Shown here: positions 38,545 to 50,915 of the stretch, one piece after another
Numbering within the stretch: position 1 is the first letter of the stretch
Layout: each line of letters begins with the position of its first letter
Assembly (NCBI GenBank): GCA_009363875.1
Contig: CM018691.1
Span: 45,567,399-45,631,398, forward strand
DNA from: Mikania micrantha
Taxonomy: Eukaryota; Streptophyta; Magnoliopsida; Asterales; Asteraceae
DNA: 64,000 bases
Direction of reading: 5' to 3'
Notes under the pieces: model-generated
What the model was told of the DNA's origin: nothing
The model's input: the letters and a program-made list of their open reading frames with translations, nothing else
Database searches by the model: none
Program-made: the position numbers and the translations under genes

Positions 38545-41199
38545 ATGGAGGGTTGGTGTTTTGTTAAGCATAAATCCTCGTTAATGTTCTTGATGTTTTT
38601 AGTTTTTATGGTTGGCTGGGCTCATCAAAGGATCTCCATAGAAGAAGATGAAAGAAAAGCCCTTCTTGAAATTAAAGCCTCACTTCTTGATTTTTCAAGG
38701 TCTTACGACAATCTTCTCCCCAGCTGGGTGACTGATGATGGAAGTAGTTATTGTGACTGGGAGAGGATCAGTTGCAACTCAACATCCTCCTCTTCTGGTT
38801 ATAATAATTATAAGTTTGTTACTCACCTCTCTTTAGGCAACATCTTCTCCATAGAAGACATCGTTTACTACTCAGCCTATGAGACAGATGGATATAAAGG
38901 GTTGATGTGGTCGTTAAACTTTTCTATCTTCCTTCATTTCAAGGAGTTGAGAAAACTTGATTTGTCATTGAATTATATTGGCAATACGTTTCATGTGACC
39001 ACAGGTTTCATGCATCTCATGGCTGGTTTAATTTTTATGAAAACTTGATGTGTTATATTGCCATTTGATAGAGGGATGGCTTAATTTGTTTTTATTTTAT
39101 TTTTTATTTTTTTGCAGGACTTGAAAGATTGTCGGGATTGAAGAATCTAGAGAATCTCAATCTTAGTTATAACTTTATAAAAACCAATAACATCTTTTTT
39201 TCATTGAGTCAACTCACTTCACTCAAAGTTTTGGATCTCAGATATGTTAATGAAAATCAGGGAGACTCGTCTGCTCATGGCATGTGTTAATTAGATCTTA
39301 ACTTTTATTATAATATGAATTTATTATATTAAGATTGATTCTCAGTACACTTACTTGTACGCACAGATATTTCTGAATTTCGTATTTCGAAAAACATGGA
39401 GGTATTGGATCTCACTGCCTGTGGCTTTTATGGCACCTTACAAATTAAAGGTAATTATATATATATATATATACATATACATGGGAGTGTTCAATAAAAA
39501 TATGTATATTACGAAGTTACGTATATGTAACAAAAAAAATTACATATATGTAACTCATATATATAGTTTACAAGTTACATATATGTAATCAATGAGTTAC
39601 ACATATTTAATAACATGAGTTACATATATTTTTTTATTTTTTTCTTTTTGTTAACAGATCTAACCTTATAATAAAACAAAATGTAAAATAAAAAACAAAA
39701 AACAAAATTGATTTATAACAATTATGGTTAGTTTTCTAAGTTTTATCCAAAATAGAGGTTTTTATGGAATCCTCCCCTATATAGGTTACGTTAAGCACTA
39801 CTTTTAAGACTTAAATCGGTGATAAATTTACACATACACATAAAGAAGAACGTATGGTTTATATATAATAATGATATTTAAAAAAAGAAACAAAGATTTG
39901 GATTGATCTTGACGGAGTTACATGGGTTACCGTAATAAGAGTGGGTTAACAAAGGAATCATCCCTGTATGTATGTATGTATGTATGTATGTATGTATGTA
40001 TGTATGTATGTATGTATGTATGTATGTATGTATGTATGTATGTATGTATGTATGTATGTATGTATGTATGTATGTATGTATGTATGTATGTATGTATGTA
40101 TGTATGTATGTATGTATGTATGTATGTATGTATGTATGTATGTATGTATGTATGTATGTATGTATGTAGAGGGTTGAAATCAAATAATAACTCACTTTAA
40201 TTTAACCCAACTAACTCTTTCAGGATCAACCCAAATCTTTGAGTGTTTTTTTCATGACATTTATTATACATGTACAAGACCATCTTCTTTTATATGGATG
40301 TGCAAATTCTTATTTGTTTAGGATCTTACACCAGGGTAAATTTTCAATACATTAAATAAATATTTACAGTAAACCACAAAATTACACTTGTTTTAACTCC
40401 TAAATGCATGTGAATTTGCACATAAACAAAAAAGAAGATAGTCTTGCACATTTATGATAAATGTTATAAAAAATCAAAGTTTTGACTTGATCTTTGTTGA
40501 GTTAGTTGGGTTACCACAATTATGACGGGTTAACAACCGAACCTTACCTATATATTCAATCCTGTTACTAACACCAACAATTAATGTGTTATTCAATGAG
40601 ATGTTAAAGGCAAACACTCTAAGCCTAATAGGTTTTTCCAGTTTATTTAGTACATTTTATTTAGCCCAATAGGTTTTTTCCAATTTATTTAGTACATTTT
40701 AGAAATGTGAGTATTATATTAGAAAAAAGAAACCGATTTAAGGCGATTAATCAAGACATTATACATGAGATTATTAAATATCGAACCAAAATATATCATG
40801 AGTCCACCAAGAGCTGCACAAATCAGATTTTTTTTTTTCAAACCTGGGTTGTGTCAACAAAACTCAAAACTGGTTTGGAAGACGAGTCATTGGGTTCATT
40901 CGGGTTTGAAACCTGTTTTTAATTGGTTCGTTCGGCTTTACTGGATTGATACCGGTTTCAATATATAGGATTAGAAACCAATCCCAGACTGTCGGTTCAA
41001 TTCGGGTTGGAATCGATTTCACCCCAAACCGGTTTCAGAATCAGATTAGATCTGATCGAGTGTTTCGATTCTCAAACCGGTTCTTTATTTTACACACGTG
41101 CATATATCCACCTCTGCTATGCCTATCTCAGTTGCTAAAGGAATAAAATAAATTATAGTGCACGTGTTTTTAAATTTACATAAAAGTACATACGTTATT

Positions 41200-41245
<46 letters not shown>

Positions 41246-44200
41246 AAAACATATATTTTATTTTAATTTTTTTAAAGGAAAATTTTTAAGAATAACAAAA
41301 AGCATAGGTAACTAAAGGGGAATGACTATGAGGGCATGAGGGTAGCAATTAGCAAATACAAAGTCAAGCCAAGCCTACTATGAACTGGGTTGTTGGATTT
41401 TGGATCTAAGGCATGGGCTATTAGGCAATTAGCTATTCAATTTTTTTTTCACAATTTTGTTAATAAGAGGACTTGAAATCCAAACCTTAACAAAAACATT
41501 ATGATACTATTAAGACAAATACCCTTTAGTTGTTTGGCCCGTTTTGACAGCAATGCTAACTTCACTCACTTGCTGACCCAAGAGTTATGTGAATTGTGAA
41601 TTGTGAGAGGGCAAACTGGGTGGGTAAGAAACCGATCAAGAAATTAAAAAAATTCCAAAAATTTATGAGTTTGTTCTGTCGTTATCCACCTTAAATTAAT
41701 TTTAGTTTTTCCATAATCAAATTAAAATTCACATAAAACGTAGGTAACATATATATTTTCGTTCAAATTTTATCTAATAGCCAGTGCTTTCATAACCGAA
41801 CCGGACCAAACCGGGAACCGGAGGGTCGACCGGCCAAAAATGAGCATGTGAACCGGCCCGGTTGAGCAGGGTCGGACCGGTTTTTTAAAATTGTTTTTTA
41901 AGTAAAATCTAAAGAAAAACATCAAAACCAATATATATACTTTTAACATGATTATGTTAGTTTAAACATTAATTATGTTTGTTTAAATGTGTTTATAATT
42001 CTATAATTTTTTTGAAATATTTTCTATATTTATTATGTCATCCGGTTCATAAATCTGGTTCGACCGGTCCTACCAGTAACCAGTAAAACGTCCGGTTTGG
42101 TTCTGAAAACATTGTTAATAGCCAATGAATGAAATAAATTGTGAAGTTTAATTATTAGCAACCAAATTGAATGAAATAAATTGTGAAGTTTGGCAATCAA
42201 ATATTTTGGATAGGTTTATATCAATTATTTGCATACGAATCCGTTCCATACACAAATATCATTAAGCCAGAAATAGTTATTTGACAACTATTTAAAGTAG
42301 AGATATGTCTCTTTTTAAATATTTTTCACATTAACAAATACCGAACACATTTATGGATAATCAGGCTCAGAGACAACTTCTACATTAAGGAAATTGAAAA
42401 TTTTAAATCTTGGAGGGAACCAATTTGATGAAAGCCTTGTATCATCTATAACTGCTCTTACATCACTTAAAAGTCTAGATCTTTCAGAAAACTTGTTGTC
42501 AACGTTTCCATCTCAAGGTATGTTTTATCTTTAACTTAATAGATATTATCGTCTTTATTTTTACGAAAGTTATATTACGTCTCTATGTTAACTTTATAAA
42601 TAAAATATGAATTGTATGATGTTAATTTGAACAACGAAATGTTTTGTGCCAGAAGATATAGTTACATTAACATGTTAATATTAAAAAAAAGAAAAGAATT
42701 AGTGCATTAACTTGATTTCATTCTTGTGAAGATTTTTTATTTTCCAGAAAAATTATTTCTTTAAACAAATTAATTTTTTTTTGTATTTGAATACGAGTGA
42801 GGGAACATGTAGCCACATCTACATTTGAAATCACTTAAGTAAAGATTTTTTTGTTTGTAATATCTCTCTTATTCAATTTTATATGTTGGATCATTCCTTC
42901 AACTTGTTACTTTAGTGATATTTCGTCCTTTTAAGATTAAAAGAAACAAAAATATTCAAGTGATATGATGTTTTTACGTGAGAGTACACTGAATGTAAAA
43001 AAAAAGGAGTACGTTTAGCCAACCTCTTTCTCTAAAACATGACCATATTTTATGACATCATAAGACACCTCTTTAGGAGTTGTGTATCAAAAGGTATTCG
43101 AATAAAAAGTTTGTTATCTTACAAATAAGTTACACTTAAAACAATGTAATTATAAAATTTTAGTAACGTTTATGAAATTCATAGCAATGGAAAATTATAT
43201 AAATTTTAAAATTATCTCTCAAGTTTCTTCTGAAGACTAGTTACATCCGGAAGATAACTCTGTTCTTCCGATGCTTGTATGGATTTATTGTGTGATGTCA
43301 AGAACTTAGAAGATTTGGAAAGCATCAGCCCATATGTTTTTACAAACATGTTTTCCCTTTTCTTTCATTTCCTTTTTTTCTATCCTTAAATACACTCGGG
43401 AACATAGCGTAGATTCATTTGATTTATGTTTGTTTGTTTCCTTCAATCTACTATTCATGATATTTTATCTAATTTCTGCAATCCATGAGTTTTGTTTCTT
43501 GATTGGGCTATGTTCTTTATGCAATCGGAGGTTCATGGTTATTCAAATTGTAGCAATCGCAGCACCAAAAGGCCATCGTTTTTGTCATGTACCTGCTTCT
43601 ACAAAAGAATATTGTTTCTGGTTTGGATTCAATTTGATAAGGAGCATCTGGGTACCAAAGTTTTTAAGTTGAAATGATGATGCAATTCGTTGTATGCATT
43701 TGAGTGACATTGATGACGAATGTTAAACAGGGCAAGGATAAATGTTCCATGTTCATTGATTTGTTTTTTTAACCACTTGGAACCCAAATACTCAAGATAA
43801 GATTTCAGCCATCCCAAGTATTTGACGCTCTAAATTCACCCCAAGCCCATCCTAGGAGAAGCCTAACCACTAGTTGATTTTCCTGATTTTGCCGCAGCAA
43901 TTTGTCTCGGCTTGCATTCAAATATAAGACCTCTCACAGAGAAAAATCAAATGAGTAACCACTAGGCTAGAAGTTCGTAGTTAATTATTTGGTTTAGTTA
44001 TTTTATTTTATTTTGATTGCAAAGGTTAAAGATTTGCTTCTATTTATGGCCTTAGTTTTCAAGTGTGATTTCGATTTCGATTTATGTTTAATTGAACAAA
44101 TAAGATAATGATCGTGTTTCTAGGCATGAATTTTTTGTTTACGGATTTAATTTCTAGCAGATTCAAAAATTTGAATTTTATTGTATGTTATGTTTTGGTG

Positions 44201-45412
44201 TTTCATGATGTATGGGTTACATTTTTGAAGTGATAGACAATGCTTCTCGTTAAGTATGTGATCGAAGTCTGATTTTTAAACTTCATAACAAAAACCGTAA
44301 ATTCCTACACAACCAAAGACTTAACGGCTGCTTGTTTGATGGCATTCTTTTTTTGAATATAAAGTTTTTTTTTTTAAAAAAAGGAAACACAGGAAGAGTG
44401 TGATTTTGTAAAGTTACTAAAAGAAAATAGAGGAAGGGTATATTACATGCAACTCATTTGTGTTATTTTGTATCACAGAATTAATCCATTTGTTTAACCT
44501 GGAGAAGTTGGATTTGAGTAGGAGCGGACTGGAAGTCACACCAAGTATTCAAGGTAAAAGAACAATGAAAACATCAATTAATTAAGTTTCCTTTCATTCT
44601 TCAAATGATGTATTATAATTAAACCTTTGTTTTAACTTATAATGATGATCCTTTTATATATAGATTGTAAGAGTTTAACGAGATTGGAAAAGCTAGAGAG
44701 CTTGTCCTTTAGAGATAACTATTTCGACAAGAGCTTCATATCATGCCTAAGTTTCCTCCCATCCCTCAACACTCTTGATCTTAGTGGTTATGTAGAAATT
44801 GAAACAACTTCCTTTCCAATGCAAGGCATGTGAATTTCTTTGATGTAAGAAAACAGCAAATATATGTCTTATATTTACAGTTACTTACATGTGCAGAATT
44901 ATCTTTATTGAGAGAGTTAAAGACACTTGACTTGAGCGACTGTCGGCTTCAATCAATCACGTTCAACGGTTAAGTTGTTTTTAATAATACATAGAATCCT
45001 CTTAAATGTAATTTTAAAGACACTTGGTGAAGTAATATGCATTGGTTTTAAATGAATTGGTGTAGGTACCATGAGCAACCTTGTGCACTTAAATCTCGAT
45101 GATAACTACTTCTTATCGGCGGATGACGTCATGAGGTCCATTGCTGCAGCTTTTCCATCCCTAAGATTTCTTTCATTAGATGGATGCTCTATGGAAGGAA
45201 GACTTTTTGCAAATGGTTTGTTTCTGTGATAAGGAACATATTTACAATTACACTTGAATCATTAATTAATGCATTTAGACACTATTTCTTTTTTCATCTA
45301 ATCTTTTAATCGAATTGATCGATGCATTCATTTTCAGAAGTGCCAAATTTACCCTCCTTGAAAGTCCTCATCTTGAGTGGTAACAATTTAAATGGAAGAT
45401 TACCGATGGAAG
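38545..45412 (+). CDS. Receptor-like protein (LRR-RLP), 5' part: nine exons
   Basis: Exons: 38545-39004, 39118-39279, 39367-39450, 42365-42517, 44479-44553, 44664-44825, 44897-44968, 45066-45215, 45338-45412 (1393 nt). The start gives a signal peptide (residues 1-27, hydrophobic FLMFLVFMVGWA). An LRRNT domain follows (DERKALLEIKASL, then SWV..SYCDWERISCN), then plant-type extracellular LRRs (e.g. LENLNLSYN, LKSLDLSEN, LNTLDLSG). Every intron is phase 1, splitting a codon G|NN, and exons 2-9 are all multiples of 3. This matches the multi-exon RLP group, cell-surface receptors that lack a kinase and act in immunity or development through partner kinases. The transmembrane and C-terminal LRR exons are not in the window; a 16.9-kb copia insertion begins 201 bp into intron 9. 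No stop or frameshift is seen in these exons. Introns 2 and 6 start with GC. Confidence 0.85.
39280..39366 (+). other. GC-AG intron 2 of the RLP gene
   Basis: The donor reads CATG|GCATGT and the acceptor GCACAG. The phase fits the flanking exons only at this site. A similar donor, CAAG|GCATGT, opens intron 6 (44826-44896). GC donors are a known minority class in plants. Confidence 0.7.
39895..40540. repeat. Foldback-type repeat flanking the microsatellite
   Basis: A module of about 45 bp (TTGATCTTGA, GAGTTA, GGGTTA motifs) occurs plus at 39899-39950, inverted at about 40190-40240, and plus again at 40480-40535. The sequences 40205-40320 and 40405-40515 are inverted copies (TGCACATTTATGATAAATG-like arms). 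Probably a decayed MITE within intron 3. Confidence 0.6.
39965..40168. repeat. (TGTA)51 perfect microsatellite in RLP intron 3
   Basis: The stretch is 204 bp of uninterrupted TGTA. The long open frames read through it on both strands are translation artefacts. Confidence 0.97.
41204..41243. repeat. (AT)n microsatellite
   Basis: Forty bases of alternating AT in RLP intron 3. Around 40840-41090 and 41790-41890 the intron is rich in CCGGTT/AACCGG motifs, typical of a dispersed plant repeat that I cannot name. Confidence 0.95.
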
Positions 45413-45613
45413 GTACACATATTTTTTTTATTTTCCTTTTTTTTTTGTTTATGGTGGAATTTGGATGAGTTCATTATGTACTGTACAAGTGGTTAATGCA
45501 TTAACATGTGGTTTGAGAAGGTGGATTCATTTGTTGTTTAAAAATGATGAGCTAGTAGATATAATCAGTAATAATCCAAACGTTCTTTCTAGATAGACAC
45601 ATATAGCAAATGG

Positions 45614-45938
45614 TGTTGGTGATCAGGCCCTTATTCTCACCTACAAACCCTCACTCAAACTTGATTTATGTACAGAGTTGTTAGAGATTACAATTTCTAC
45701 TTGAAATCTTTTGTTGCTAATACTGTCATTCTTTTAAGACTTTAAATAAACAACATGCAGACGTGAGGAATACAACTGACGTTTTTTTTTTGCCCACTAA
45801 CCACATGACCATTACACCACTACTGCTACTATTTCAAATAGAAAACTTACCCTAATTTAAACACATGCTTAAAATACAAAGACCCGTAACTTGACCCATT
45901 TATGACTCATAACCCGACCCATCAAGATTAATCCAACA
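45614..45938 (-). repeat. 3' LTR of the short-LTR copia element
   Basis: Matches 62227-62548. Minus-strand start TGTTGGATTAATC, end GATCACCAACA. Confidence 0.85.
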
Positions 45939-46555
45939 TTCTCCCTCATAATCTTGATGTTGATTCTTGCTACTTGCTTTTCTTGCTAAAACCGGAATCA
46001 GTTTTCCTTGCTAAACTTGCTACTAACTTGATTCGAACCGTTCTTACTTGCTTGTTTCAAATTCTTCTTGCTCTTGCTTGTTACTTGCATTTGTTTGTTA
46101 ATTTAAACAATCTTTTGGTTATTTTTTAAACCATTCTTGCTCTCGAACTTTCATTCTTGCTCTCTCGGTATCTGGCCTTGCATTCTTCTTGTTCATTGAT
46201 TGGTACAACAACAAAAATACTTTCTTTAATTTGGAGCCACAAATTTTGAGATGGTTGGTTGCTTACATCATGTGTTCTTTCCTTCTTTTTTCTGTTTATT
46301 TTGGCCTGATAACAAGAGATAAAAAGCTTGCTTCTTTGCTTCACATCAGACAACAACAAAAGACGTGCCTGCTTTGTGTGTTCCTTCTGCTGCTGATGCT
46401 ACGTCCGTTTTTTTAATCGATCCAAAACTCGACCACTGCTTCTTGCTATATCCATTCGATCACTACTGTAACTTTAAATTTCTCTTGGCTAATCACATGG
46501 TATGTGATTTTTGCTGCTTCTTTCTTTTAGTTTGATCTTCTATTGGATCGGGTTA

Positions 46556-47369
46556 TGTAACTTACACAACACTTCACAAGTTATCTTTTACGAAGTTGAT
46601 AGTGCGGAAATTCTATCAACTTGTTTTGCAAAAACAGATTGAAACAAAATACAGATACAGTTATAAATTCAAGGTCAAAGTATATTGCATTCAACTGTTA
46701 CGTTTACAACACTTAGCTCAAGCACTCACTCGTAATTTGCTAACTAACAAGTGAAGGATTATATACTAAGACCTACAGTTGTATCCTCGTAAGGATACAA
46801 GGCTGGACAAAATACTAGAAACAAACTAATGCTAAAACTAGCATCTGCTATGGTCTTGACAGGCCAAGCCATATTAATTACAATTAAAACATAAGACTCC
46901 ATTGACTTTTACAATAAATTCCTACACTACAAAAGGCATTAAATCTTGTTATCTCTGTGGTTCTGACAAATCTTCTGTGCTGCTGACAATCATAAGAATG
47001 TCTTCTTTGTTGGTCATCAAGAAATAAAGCAGCTCTGATTATTTCCTTAAGTATATGGAATCTTTGTCAAAATCAAGTCTTCGAAAGTCTTTGTATTCGG
47101 AAGTTATTGAGCATGAGATCAGAAGCTTTGTCTTGGGAAGCTTTTGTCTTCGGAACCTTGTCTCATCGGAAGCTTTGGTCTTCCTTGGAAGATATTAAAG
47201 AACAAGGCTATCTTCAGAAGGTACTTGGTCTTCTGAGGAACTTAGGTTCCTTCCGAAGACCATTTACTTCCGGAAGATAGCATTGTTCTTTCGATACCTT
47301 TATTGTACTTATGGGAATTTGGACAAGGACTTAGATAGTTTTGGAGAGACCAGCCTTTATGATTTTACA
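46556..47369 (-). mobile_element. Possible 3' LTR of Sirevirus-like copia
   Basis: On the minus strand the purine-rich CCTTGGGGGAAAC ends at 47370 and is followed by TGTAAAATC. An LTR-like stretch then runs to GTTGTGTAAGTTACA at 46556. A cluster of CTTCGGAAG/TCTTCCGAAG motifs at 47040-47290 recalls the palindrome clusters known from Sirevirus LTRs. It does not match the LTR at 61060-61558, so both cannot belong to one recent element. Confidence 0.45.
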
Positions 47370-47402
47370 GTTTCCCCCAAGGCTGATGCTTCCAAAACTT
47401 TC

Positions 47403-50315
47403 TTATCTTTCTCCTCTTAAGACATGTGCCCTTGCCTTAGCCCATTTAACGACTATCCTACCATCAAAGCCATTTTCTGGATTACTGAGTGGGAGCATCT
47501 CAAGGTCAAATACAAATGGGTCAGCAATAATCATCAACCTGAGAACATCTAGCACCATTATTCCTCCATTGGATTTAGTGAGGGTGAACATTTTCTGTTG
47601 TGCATTGAAGCTCCACCCTACTATTAGAATATATGAACGAATGGGCTCTGGATCTCTTTTGGGCTCTGAATCAGACTCAGAGTCAGAGGAGCTTGCAATA
47701 TTTTTTCTTCTTCTAGCCATGGTCTTCCTTCTCCTTTTCTTGGCTTGGATTGTGACCATGGCTACATCCCTCTGATCTCTGGTTTCTTGAGCTTCCTCAG
47801 CTTCTTCAGCAGCTAATGTTACCTCAGTTTCAGCTGTTATGGCCTCTTCAACCTCTTCTGCTGCTGCATCCTTAGCAGCAGCTGGTTCTTCATATCTCCT
47901 TTCATCCTCCCTTGTTAATATCTCAGGATCAGGAGCTGTGGTTGTTTTCTTTGTAGCTCCTCTGTTTATCTTGATCACTGAAGATATAGGCATGTTGGCA
48001 TAGTAGGGACTGGATGGAGGGGAGAGAGGCTCTTGCTTAGGGAAGACTGATTCCTTTGAGGCACGATACATCACCTTCTCTCCTTCTCTAATTGCAGATC
48101 CAGAGAGGGGTGTGTCAAAGATAATTCTTCCCCCCAAATCCTAAATTTAAACTCTCCCTCCGAGCCTGGATCTGCTCCATAGAAGGCAACTCTCCTCTGG
48201 CTATCTTCTGTTTGATTTATCTTAAATGCATGTCCATTGTGGAGTTCTTCATTGGGCCAAGCTTCTACCGAGGGAATCCATAGTTCAATAGGATCCTCTT
48301 CATATTCTCTCAGTACTTAGCCTCTTTTTGTTTCTTTGTGAGGATTGCCGCAACTTTGGATGCAGCAGCAGCAGCCTGTTCTAGCTGCTGCACCCTGTCC
48401 AGCTCAGAGATCATTCGAGGTACCGACCAGTTCAGTATCTCATCCACATCAAAACCCTTCTCTTGGAGGAGACCAGAAAGTCTGAGAATTTCTCCATCCA
48501 AGGAAGTATATGGTCATCCCTTCTTCTTCGGTACCCTCTTCTCCTCTTGTTCAGCTTCCTCCTCTAAGGTTAACTTCCTTTTGCCTTTGTCTGTTTTGTT
48601 TAACCCAGAGGAGATGGATCATGTGGCCTCACCAGTTGGTTCATTGGCCAATGGTTCTTCTGAGGAAGTAACCTCAAAGATGACTGGGCCTTCGGAAGCA
48701 GCTGGAGCTTCGAAGTTAACCTTAGCATTCACTGCCTCTTTCAGTTGACAAACCACTTTGGAGGGCTCCTTTGTAGTGTCCTCATAGAACTCAGGAATGG
48801 ACGAGAGGGTTTCGTCTGCTGCTGTCCCAAAAGGGGACACAGGTTCCATGGAGATAGACTGCCTCCTCCAGTTGACCAACCACTTTGGAGGGCTCCTTTT
48901 TAGTGTCCTCATAGAACTTAGGAATGGAGGAGAGGGTTTCATCTGCTGCTGTCCCAAAAGGGGACACAGGTTCCATGGAGATAGATGCTTCAGCTTGAGT
49001 GGAATCCTCCATGGTAACCTTATCTGATGTCCCAGAAGGAGACTGTTGTGAGCTCCATGGAGATGTTGGATGTGAGCTCTTGTTGTGTCTCCATGGATGC
49101 CCCTACTTCTTCGGAAGAAGAAGAGGAAGTGTTGGAATAATGAAAGTGTTAGCTCAAGAACTCATCCCAGTCATTGTTTAGACTAAAAGACTAGAGTGAG
49201 TTCTGGAGCAGCTTCCTCCTCTCCTTTTGCTGGAGAATCTGATCCCATAGGTTGTACATTCTCCCCCTTTTGAGAAACATCCAGGGAAAGAGAGGGCACC
49301 TGGATGGGATTAGGGTAGAATGGGTGAAGGATGACTGGGGGGCAGTGCTGAAGGTCCAAGATGGTAGTATCTTTGGCTTGGACCTGCAGCCTCAGGGTAG
49401 CTACCTCAGCTTCTAGGTGGGTGACCCTGGCTTGAAGTGTAGAAATGGTGGCCTTCAATTCCTGTGCTGTGGGGCCCTCATCCACCAAAGTGGAATCATG
49501 TGGAGATGGAGTCCTAAGCCTAGCTCCTGCACCTCCACCACTAGATATGGTTTCTTGGCTCCCTAGATTCCTCTCATTGATGACCTCAAAGAAGTCATCA
49601 GCAATTTGAGTTGCCACAGGGGAGGTCCTATTGCCTGTACCACTGGCTTAAAGAACCTGAGAAAGTTCAATACTAGTGGCAACCTGCACTTTATTGACCC
49701 ATTCATAACTTCTGGGGTCAACCTCTGTATTGGAAGGATCTGGGTCAGGAAACCTGGCTTGTAGGCCTGTCACCACTCTCATTAAAGTTTGGGTAGTGGG
49801 AGAGAGTGGGTCATCCAGAGCTACTACAGAGAGTCCTTGAGTCAGGGTAGAAGTATGGGTGGGGGGCATTGAGGGGTAATATTCTCTTAGGGACCTGGGA
49901 GACAGTTCCTGAACTAATGGAGTTGCTGCAGCAGAAGCAGACTCAATAATTTGGGTATCCATTTGGATATTCTCAGGTATGTATGGTGACATACTCTGAG
50001 GGCTTTCAGGCTGGATAGGGGTAGCCACCGGGTCCATAGGAAGAGCCAATGGTGAAGCAATAGTTGTGGTTTTCACCTTGGGCAGAATTGGGCCCCTACC
50101 AGTTCGTTTTGCCTTTTTCTTAATGGGTTTAGAGGAAGGTGCCTGAACAGCTGTAGAGAGCTGTTTAGGGGTTCGTTTGCGTTTGTAGGTGAGAAATCAA
50201 CATCTTTGTTAGCTGATAGTTCCGCAGCCAGGTTGTGAGCAGGTCGAAAAGCAAGTGATTCCATTGCGATCGGAGAGGATTTAGGGTTTGATTTGAGAAA
50301 GAACGAGTAATTCAA
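47403..50315 (-). pseudogene. Downstream ORF region of Sirevirus-like element (env-like position), decayed
   Basis: On the minus strand, downstream of RNase H: open segments 50315-50073, 50076-49648, 49617-49183, 48501-48310 and 48137-47403. They are proline/serine-rich, then contain a predicted coiled coil (ELKATISTLQARVTHLEAEV region, about 49380-49480), an alanine/glutamate-rich acidic part and a basic KKRRRKTMARRRK stretch (about 47700). No transmembrane segment is evident to me. Sireviruses commonly carry an extra ORF in this place, sometimes called env-like; the function is unknown. A 127-bp tandem duplication (48751-49004) breaks the frame. Confidence 0.5.
48751..49004. repeat. 127-bp tandem duplication, two copies
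   Basis: AACCACTTTGGAGGGCTCC occurs at 48751 and 48878, and the following sequence is repeated with few differences. 127 is not a multiple of 3, so it shifts the minus-strand frame. Confidence 0.85.
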
Positions 50316-50915
50316 TCGAAAATGGAACGGTGAGAGAAAGTTGAATGATCGGGAGACCTTTTATACCTTCATATGTCAGCATTTAATATAGAGACACATT
50401 TAATATTTTGAGATCCGAAGTGTCAGAGAAAAGGTCTTCCGAGACAGCTGTTGCGCACTCGGATTCTCACAAGTTTTAGAAGGGGTACAACAGAGTTCCG
50501 AAGATATTGCTATCGGAAGAAGTTCATGAGACCAGGAAATATTCTTCAGAAGATAGGCACTTTCGATGCATATTTAAGGATATTAATTATACCATCGGAA
50601 ACACTTACTTCTAAAGGTTCAGAAAAGTTCATCGGATTGAATTGTGCTTCGTAAGACATCTTCTTTTGATGCATATTCATTGCTTAGACAAGCATTCTTG
50701 TTTAATCAGGAGATTGAGCTTCCGAAGGCAATGTTAAGGTATCGGAAGAGAAATACTTAAGAAGAAATTATGTTTACTGGAGTGTGATTGCTTCCGACTC
50801 AAGGGGTAAAGAATACTTCCGAAGACTTAAACTATCTTTTGAAGAGTAACTGCTCATCGTAAGATAATTTAAGTTTATCATCTGAAGGATTGTTTACTCC
50901 TTGTTATTAATTCAT

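Noticed and set aside
39878..40200. Long open frames (MYVCMYVC..., HTYIHTYI...) on both strands
   Set aside because: They are translations of the TGTA microsatellite; open in several frames at once with no codon signal.
43334..43672. 112-codon hydrophobic frame in RLP intron 4
   Set aside because: T-rich intron sequence read in frame; no signal peptide plus domain logic, and it does not fit the phase-1 exon pattern.
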